Shown: positions 56,696-64,000 of the stretch, one piece after another
Layout: every line of letters starts with the position of its first letter
How positions within the stretch are numbered: the stretch's first letter is position 1
NCBI GenBank assembly: GCA_003313425.1
Contig: NHZP01000004.1
Span: 1,116,001-1,180,000, forward strand
From: Pseudopyrenochaeta lycopersici
Taxonomy: Eukaryota > Ascomycota > Dothideomycetes > Pleosporales > Pseudopyrenochaetaceae
Length of the DNA stretch: 64,000 nt
Direction: 5' to 3'
Program-made: the position numbers and the translations under genes
The notes under the pieces: generated by a model
Told to the model about the DNA's origin: nothing
The model's database searches: none
The model's input: the letters and a program-made list of their open reading frames with translations, nothing else

Positions 56696-59600
56696 ATTGG
56701 ATGCGTGCGTGTGGCAAGGGGGCGTGAGAGTGGGAGTGTGCGAGAGGGGAGTTCTGACGGCAGCAATAGTGGGGCTGTGTGTGCCGTTATTTCAGTGCGG
56801 GTCAGTGACGATACCCACGATAAGTGACGTTTCAACGGATTTGTTTTCGCACAATCGCAATGGACGGCGCGGAAAAGCAGTAATAGCACAGAAGGCGGAT
56901 TTTGACAAGGCCAGTCGGCCCTGGGGACCGAACCGCTTTAAGTCAAACATGCAGCATCATCTTGCCCAAGTCAAACCGCCTGCTCGTCGTACCGGGTTTT
57001 GCGCATGGCCCAAACATCGAGCAAATCTTCGGTATGGCTCACCCAGAGGATATACAGTGTAGAAAATAGAATGTAAAGAGATTAATCTGCTCAGGAAAGT
57101 AACGCAGTCCCTAAGTACTCCTCGTGGAAGCCGCACATGATCGCCACTACCCACTAGACATGACGACAAGGGCACTTGGCCGAGCCGTCATCACTAGCCC
57201 ACTTTTGGGATCGTTCCAAGCCTCTCATTCACAACAAAATGCTAATCAATTCAACACTGATAACGACGCCATTCTTTTTCTCGTGATATCTCAGGATTAA
57301 GGCTCAGAGCCTTCTTTTCTTTGTTATGGCATTGTCGTCGTAGAGAGTGCAGAGATGAAGATGTGACGACTTGTACGTGCATAACAGTGGGAATAGCGTG
57401 ACCAAGCAGCTAGTTTATCAGTGTAAGAAGAGGGTGTACGAAGAAATAGAGTCTCCTTATCATTTTACTCACTCTTCGCTACGCTCTGTAGAGTGCCCTC
57501 GGCATGCTAACAATCATCTGATGGTATTTCCAATTGCAAGTATTACAACGACCGTAGACAATATCTCAATCGTATGTTAACAATGAGGACATATTGGTAT
57601 TATAGTGTAGCTTTTACAATATATTCTCCCTATACATTTGGCTTGAATAGGCATTTAATTGAATCAAGTTAAAGAGTGAAGAAATTGCGCGCAAACAAAG
57701 CCTTTCTTCAGTAACCTCTCCAACTGCCAGAATCTCAACATCACGCGCAGTCATACTCGCCGAAAGCGCATCCTAGCCTCACACTTTACTTGTGCATGAT
57801 GCAATCACTCTTCGCGACTCTGACACTGTGAGAAGGTCTGTCCCACTACAACGAGCTCTCCAAACCCCCTTGATAGGATTATTTGGCGACCGCTGCGGCC
57901 AAAAGCTATTCCTGAATCCCCCCTGGTAATCCAACAATAGGGTGCTGCTGGTGTTTTGAGAGCAGAATAAAGCCTTCAGTAGCAGAGCCAGCTACTAGAG
58001 CTGCACATTCATCGACCGTTCTCCATTTCCATCTAGCCCAGCACCCTTGGTGTCAGCTGTACGCTCACCTTCCGCTTCAGCCCCACTACTGTGACTTCGT
58101 ATGAAGTTAACCACAGTAATCTCTTCATATCATCTCCTTCATCTCCTTAGACGTCAAAGATTGTATCATTTCAACAACTAGTGTCCACCCACCGGGGGGG
58201 GTGAGAGAACTTATATTCTGGCGATACTGGCGAGGTGACTATTCTTGAAAGCGAAGAATAATACAGTAAAGGAGGACCAGAGGAACGTTGGCGATAAACG
58301 GGTCGCCGGACTCGCATTTTTACCTGAATGCCCACGGAGATTTTAATTTGTGCGTTTCATTCTCCCCCGGAAATCGATGGTTATATCAAAGAAGGACTTT
58401 CGGTAAGAAGTCAGCAAGATCAACAAGTTCTGACGAATAACGCGGAGAGTATGACAGTTCAATGTCACTACATCCGCATCCTTTGCACCACCAGGGATGT
58501 AGTCTGGGCTTTGATCCTGATCACATCCCTCCGCCAGGAAGTGAGATGTTTGGGCACCATACACGCAGCCGCACAACTTTTAGCCTGCTTAACTACCGCT
58601 TTAGCCTCGAATCCAAGCACCTTACTGCTCCTCTTAATGCCGCTCCAACACCGTGAAGTCTTTGTTTTTGAAGACCAGGTTCGAACACTGAATCAATCTC
58701 ACATACCATAAGCTCTTCCCACTCAAACATAATTTTACTTTAAAGTTTTCATCGGACCACCCAAATTGGTGCCCCAGTAGTCGCCAGGTACAAAGTATTA
58801 TTGCATTATGCACAAGGAGAAGACGTAAATCGTACACCGCGTTGATCCCGGAGCTTCCTCATCCATCCGTCGCCGTTCCTCTAATCGGGTGTAGAACTCA
58901 ACTTTGACGCAGCCCATAACGCTTCGAAGGGATCGGAGTGAAGGCAATTTCCAATGATTGTGACTCTCACAGGTTTGCGGATAACTATCCTCTGTTTTGA
59001 GGGTTGTAAACAGAGCTTCCTTAGGATGATCAATGGTAGCTTCTTGGTTGATACGCTGTGGGTAGAGATAGAAACCAAAGAAGATACTTGCTGCCAGCTC
59101 GACGGTGGGACTGGCTACATGCATGAGGATTCACTTGAAAGAGTAAGAACTGGAGATGATCTGAAAGGCTATGATTTTGTGCTGAGTTGAGTTGCAGGAA
59201 ATGAGGTCGATTAATGATCTCCCACTTGAAAGAGGGTTTAGAAGGAAAACGAAGATAGGAATTTCACGATTCCTGGAGACAGCCATCGAAGTAGCATTCA
59301 CTAGAAGCTTGCTCGCACACTCTTACTCAAATCTCGTATTCAAGCCCCACAACCGAGCAAAGAAAGCATGCCATTGAAGATTGGCAGCGCTTTGTGTATA
59401 AATCTCGATAGAACGGCGACAAAATAGCTCGATGATGAGAAATATAGTTGTACATGTGCCATACGCGCTGGACGCACCTGCCCTGTCCCGCTCTTGTTTT
59501 TCCCACTCGCATACAAGACTAAGGGAAAAAAGTACCAAAAATAGCGTATCATTGGAAACTACTCAGCAAGGAAGTGTCAAAGCAACATATTAAAAACAAA

Positions 59601-62479
59601 GGGATATGGTTGTGATTCACAAAGGAAGGGTTGAGGTCTAGTTGCGCTTCAATACATTCGTACATGCTGTTTCCTCGATGTACCGTTCCTACCCGATGGC
59701 ACTGTTGCTCTTTCCAGATAACATTCTTGCCGTGGCATACCCAAGAGTCAAATAGCTCTCGTTCCCCATTGAATATTACTTAACCAGAGGAAGTGGGGTC
59801 GTCATTGCCGGCTAGTGCATTGTGGATGCAACGAAATGAATGGGTTGGCTTTTGTACAGGCGCTCCAAGGCCAATTCAGATGGATGGATTGTTTGCTTGT
59901 GTGCGTGAAATTCGGACATACGTGAGCACCCGGTTGGATCCGGATTCAGATCAATATGAGTTCGATCCCAGCAATACGATCCAGGGCCACTGGTCGATGT
60001 TGAATGGGCAGCTTGTCTCATGAGGGACTAGTATAGATGGATGTCATCCTCCTCTCCACTGGTCACCAAGGTGTTATTAGATAATAGAAGGTCTCTGTTT
60101 CCATTTCGAAGTATTGGCCTTTTGCGCTCTCTTGTACCGACTCAGTATGTCGAGCTTACCGCGCTGAGCGAACCTGACATGCGGCTTCACAACCATATAC
60201 ATTTCTCTTTCTGCTGCTAGATGATGCACTGTGGTCCCACCATGGCTAGCACGAACGTTGGTGGATATTTAGAGCATAGCGCACATGGTAGCGCCTGCAA
60301 GACGGAACATTACCCTCCGCAGGATGTGGAAACGTGGACGCGGCTTCGAGGGAAAGAAAATGGAGAACTTCTTCAGGCCCACGCAGCTCTAGAAGCGCCC
60401 ATACTGTCCATCGGCCGATGTAAATATATGTGGGGGTTAGACGCGCTGTGCGTCACTGTCAAGAATCTCGATGTACCCATGTGTCTCCCCACATGCCCAG
60501 TGTTAAGGTTGGCAGCAACGGCGATGGTCCACTTCAGAAGTCAAACATCAAACTATATGCACATTCAATCAACCCATGATGGTTCGACCGGGTCCTGCAA
60601 ACCTTTTGTTGTCCGACGGTGACCAACGTTTCATGGACCGCCTAGGCGTTGCCGAGCACGCGGGCCTTGCACGCGTGGATGCTAGGTCGCGTTAGAGCTC
60701 CACCTGACGGGAGATCTTCGATGTAAACCAACATCGTCGATGCCGCACAGAACGTATACAGCACTTGAGACAAAAGGACCGACTAAACATGGCGCTAAGT
60801 CTGGGAACGAGAACGGGAATGCGGAGCGTGTGACCATTCGGCAGTTATTTGCGTTTAGAGCAGAAAAAACTTTGTAGATTGTGAAATTGGCATTTTGAAA
60901 ATGACATGCTTTGGACGACGAGACGGTGTTCGTTGAGCGATGACGCACGCATCAGTGTTTCTTATGTGCGACTATCATCTCGATGCCGTCATCTGAAAAG
61001 CTTCCGAAGCCCAGATGGCCACCTTTGCGACACACCAGATTTGACTGCTGCGGAACAAAATTCCGACATGGAAATCAGGGTTCGCAGAAAACCCCGGCAA
61101 AACATTCGCATCTTCCTCGTTAGGGAAAAGGGACGCTCTAGCTGGACAAGATTGCTGCTGCATCGTTGATTGGGTGCTCGCAACATGGTGCCGAGCACCA
61201 AGCAAATCTGATGTGTCGCTAACATGGAAATTTGGGAAAAACCGGTACTGAGACAGTTGGATTCCAATCAAAGACCCTTACCAACGTCGATCGTGCCTGG
61301 CGCTGATGCACCGCATCGCTCGATCTCGCACAGGTGATGGAAGTCCATCACACCTATCTAGATAAGGTTTAGCAGCCGCGTACGCGATAGTTCGGGAATT
61401 GGGTTGCTAGTTAAGTTGGTACGGAAGACAGTGTGAGTGTGGATGGCGTCAGTGGGGTTTGAGTGGAGTCAGAGGATATGTAAGGCCAGGGGATCGGAGA
61501 TCGAACATCGAGTATCAGCATCGGAATCTGAAAAAGTCCATGGTGAGTAATGCCGACGTCTAGTTTGTTTGAGAAGTCGAAGGTTGATCAGGAGATCATT
61601 ACCCTGAATGATGATGCTGGTTGCAGAAAAGTTGACGCCTTTGTCTCAATCATTGCACAAGACCTGCCGTAGACAGATTTGAAGACGCGCTGCGATGGGA
61701 ACTCGAAAGAATCGATCGATCGCCCAAGACAGATTGCATAGCGGTTGCGCTGTCTTTTCACTCTAAGCATACGGGTCTATCGGCATTGCCATATTCGTTA
61801 CGTATGCGAACCTCGGGTTAGGATTTATTTTGTTGCTCGTGCTGTGGTGGATGTAGGCTAGTGGACTGAAAGGCTCTAGGAACCACGAGACAGTTTCGAT
61901 TAGAGCTCATTTCCGAAGGGCGTCGGATCGCGACATTGAGCATTACTTGGCTAGCACGACATTGTATGCGAAGAATTGCAATTCATGCTTCGCTAGCGCA
62001 TTGCATTTGCTCAGAATACAGTACATGTAGACAAAACAGGGTATCATAATTTTATACTGTCATGAGACTAGCTGGATTGGAAGAGAATATTTGAAGGCCA
62101 GCCTTATACTAAATTTCCGTCCTGATGAAATGACCAAAAGTGCAACTCGCGCGGTTCACTTTTGGTTTTGAAGCCTCTAATGTGGCTAAGCACGTATCCC
62201 AGGGCTGTCGTGTTGGGCTTCGATTGGTAGTACCAAGCGGCAGTTATCTCCTTCCTTCTTCCGTCCTTCCTTCCTCTCTGGCCAAAAATTCCGAAAGCGG
62301 GGGTGGTGGATCGACGATGTCCCATTGTTGGGTGGCAGGATATATGCCGTTGATATGTCGTTGTGTACGTCCCTTTTTCAGGGCGGGCAAGTCGGCAACG
62401 GCTCGACTGCGGAGTAGAAATTGTTGCTTGAGTTTGTTTGAATTCGCTGCAATAGGCAAGATGTTATGTTTTGGCTTGT
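56696..62479. other. Gene-poor region, about 5.8 kb
   Basis: After the 6-phosphogluconolactonase promoter I find no gene I can support. ATG-started open frames of 108-133 codons (58798-59124 minus, 58328-58711 plus, 60221-60622 plus) have no domain, signal peptide or splice support. No tRNA-like B box with matching stems was found by eye. Confidence 0.4.
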
Positions 62480-62938
62480 TCAGCCAGCGCTGTAGCCCGT
62501 CATTTTGGCACAATGGCTGCAGTAGTAGCGGTTGGTGCCGATCTGGTACATGCCAACCAGGCATTCACGGCGACAGCGGGAGCAGCAAATGGACGAGGGC
62601 GAGGCCATGATAGACATGGAGCTGCTGGAGCTGTTGGAGCTGCTGGAGGAAGTGCTGCTGTCCCGGTGTTGCAAGGGCTCGGCGGCAGGACGGTGGGCGG
62701 CGGCAGTCTGGAGTTGCAGGAGACGCGAGGCGTCAGGCGGGCCCGACATATGCAGCGGCGGCGAGGGACGGAAGGCCAGCAGCGGATTTGAGGGGTCAGA
62801 GGGAGTGAATGGCGAGTATTCGAAAGTTGGGGTGCACGTAGGGGTGTCGATGGAGAAGTGGGCGGCAGCGGGCAGGGACGATGCTGAAGTAGCAGGAGGG
62901 CTCGCAGTAAAACGGGTCTTGCAAGTGTCGATCGGCGG
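62480..62938 (-). CDS. Poly-Ser zinc-ribbon protein (5' end unresolved)
   Basis: The frame is open from a TGA at 62939-62941 down to the stop at 62480, about 152 codons, with composition that looks coding throughout (for example PTFEYSPFTPSDPSNPLL). The first in-frame ATG is at 62749, which would give 89 residues. Acceptor-like CAAG at 62918 and CAG at 62884 allow an upstream exon instead. A run of Ser (STSSSSSNSSSSSMS) leads into a Cys-rich end, SICCSRCRRECLVGMYQ then RYYCSHCAKMTG: two CxxC pairs that should bind zinc. Small fungal proteins of this shape exist, but I do not recognise a named family. Confidence 0.5.
   Translation of the reverse strand, partial: PPIDTCKTRFTASPPATSASSLPAAAHFSIDTPTCTPTFEYSPFTPSDPSNPLLAFRPSPPLHMSGPPDASRLLQLQTAAAHRPAAEPLQHRDSSTSSSSSNSSSSSMSIMASPSSICCSRCRRECLVGMYQIGTNRYYCSHCAKMTGYSAG
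62611..62668. repeat. Serine-coding microsatellite
   Basis: Repeats of GAGCTGCTG and GAGCTGTTG on the plus strand encode the poly-Ser tract of the zinc-ribbon protein on the minus strand. The unit is imperfect trinucleotide CTG/TTG-like. Confidence 0.6.
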
Positions 62939-63988
62939 TCATGGTCAGACAGGAGCGAGGACGTGTCGTATTGTAGGCTGGATGACGGTTCGCTGAATCA
63001 CCCGCCAGTTAGCGGACTGGCAGGCGGATATATGCTCACAGGCCCATGGAGCGGCGCAAACACGGCGAGCACGGCGGAGCGCTGATTGGGGCCTGACTGG
63101 CACACTGCGACGCTTGCGAGCACCAGCCCAACACCCCGGGACCAAGACGGTTTTGCCTGGGCGCGAAAGGCATCCAAGATGCGACACGCGCACCCGGGCG
63201 ATTCTCCTGTACTTTTTCGATCGTGGCGTGCAGTCAAGCGCAACCGTCCGCCGGACCCACCGTCCGCCCGCTACCCAATGGGCAGCCCCACGTCCAAACA
63301 AACCTCCTCTGTCCTCTTTGCTTGCCGGCCGGTGCACTTCGGCGCCCGTCCAAAGTGCTGCCCGCTCAGAAGCCTAATGCTGACTCTGCCTCTGCTGACT
63401 CCGCACAGCCCTGCCGTCTGCGCAACCCTCTGACCGCAGCCGTCTTGGGCTGCCACAGATACACACCCTTACTAACCTCGCCCAAGCCTCCTGTCGACGC
63501 GGCTCTGCGGCCTGCATCTTCCCCCCAACACCCACGATAGCCCCCTCAGACCCATCGTTCCACCGCCTCTCTCCAATGCCCCAGATCTGGCAACTTTGGC
63601 TCATCCATCGAACACTGCTGGTCTTGCGGGAGTTGTGACCGCAGCAACCACAGCCTGTTGACTCTGTTTATTCCAGCGGCCCGGACCGTGGGGTGCGGGT
63701 CTAGAACTCCATCGCCCAAGCTCTTTGAAAGCGAACCACAACCATAGCTGAGGGGACCTGTGAAGCCCCTGATCAGACCAGAGCACATTATTTGGATCCC
63801 CCGCAACCTCATCTCCGTGACACGCCAGACGCTGACCGAGGAGCAGAGGAGTGATCCTACCACTCTTGACCATCAAGCCATGAAACCTTGAACCTGCTCA
63901 CCCGCTAAGCCCATCTGGACGCTGAGCCCACACAGATAGAGAGCCTGCTTTGATTGATCGTACCATCTCGAATCCACACGCAGACCAC
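62939..63988. other. Upstream region of the zinc-ribbon gene and edge of window
   Basis: GC-rich with no supported coding sequence. The Pro- and Arg-rich open frames on both strands have non-ATG starts or random composition. May contain promoters for the minus-strand gene and for a + strand gene beginning at the edge. Confidence 0.35.
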
Positions 63989-64000
63989 ATGGCCCTGGAG
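63989..64000 (+). CDS. Possible gene start cut by the window edge
   Basis: The last 12 bases, ATGGCCCTGGAG, have an A at -3 and a G at +4 in the Kozak position. A + strand gene could begin here. Nothing further can be seen. Confidence 0.2.

Noticed and set aside
58679..58700. tRNA-like B box (GGTTCGAACAC)
   Set aside because: The consensus ending CC is missing, and no acceptor stem or A box lies at the right distance.
60221..60622. 133-codon + strand frame with a real ATG
   Set aside because: No recognisable domain, no splice support and uneven codon usage; a chance frame of this size is expected in nearly 6 kb of non-coding DNA.

Overview
This window is nuclear DNA from a filamentous ascomycete, most likely a Pleosporales-type Dothideomycete. 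Genes are interrupted by short introns of about 45-90 bases with GTATGT/GTAAGT-like donors, CTAAC/CTGAC branch points and CAG/TAG acceptors. The protein set is fungal: Zn2Cys6 regulator, Adp1-like ABCG transporter, chitin-binding glyoxal oxidase, CPAF-like S41 peptidase, UGA2-type dehydrogenase. Most genes are housekeeping. I see no CRISPR array, phage, insertion sequence, rRNA or tRNA gene that I can support.

Layout. 0-6 kb: the 3' end of an unknown + strand gene, a plasma-membrane syntaxin (SSO1/2 type, minus), nicotinate phosphoribosyltransferase (NPT1, minus) with a tandem-repeat tail, and a divergent cytochrome-b5-domain gene (IRC21 type, plus). 6-10.7 kb: a very large Pro/Ser-rich, repeat-built cysteine-rich surface protein (minus). 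11.8-16.2 kb: a Ure2-like glutathione transferase and a secreted glyoxal oxidase with three hevein-type chitin-binding domains (both minus). 16-20.6 kb: gene-poor, with one probable broken gene. 20.6-27.5 kb: a zinc-ribbon protein of unknown role (minus), an eight-exon MFS transporter (plus) and phosphopantothenate-cysteine ligase (CAB2, minus). 28.4-35.2 kb: a Zn2Cys6 transcription factor whose predicted gene model lacks one splice acceptor, then a secreted S41 peptidase (both plus). 35.4-39.9 kb: succinate-semialdehyde dehydrogenase, a 111-residue protein of unknown function and a class I/II aminotransferase (all minus). 40.5-45.2 kb: an Adp1-like ABC transporter (plus) and a small secreted protein (minus) with an apparent frameshift. 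45.2-50.4 kb: no gene seen. 50.4-56.7 kb: a coiled-coil protein, a conserved disordered/helical protein and 6-phosphogluconolactonase (all minus). 56.7-62.5 kb: another gene-poor stretch. 62.5-62.9 kb: a small poly-Ser zinc-ribbon protein (minus), with a possible gene start at the right edge.

The genes do not form an obvious pathway cluster. Several feed cofactor and redox metabolism (NAD salvage by NPT1, CoA synthesis by CAB2, NADPH supply by 6-phosphogluconolactonase, the GABA shunt by UGA2), but their spacing and mixed orientation suggest ordinary chromosomal neighbours. The most unusual items are coding repeats (NPT1 tail, giant Cys-rich protein), the secreted protein with KRQ processing-like sites and a frameshift, the transcription factor with a missing splice acceptor, the GC-AG intron of the transporter, and the broken gene near 18.4 kb. 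I did not find convincing evidence of a wholly new multi-gene system. Exon boundaries were worked out by hand from splice signals, reading phase and family resemblance; no search could be run.
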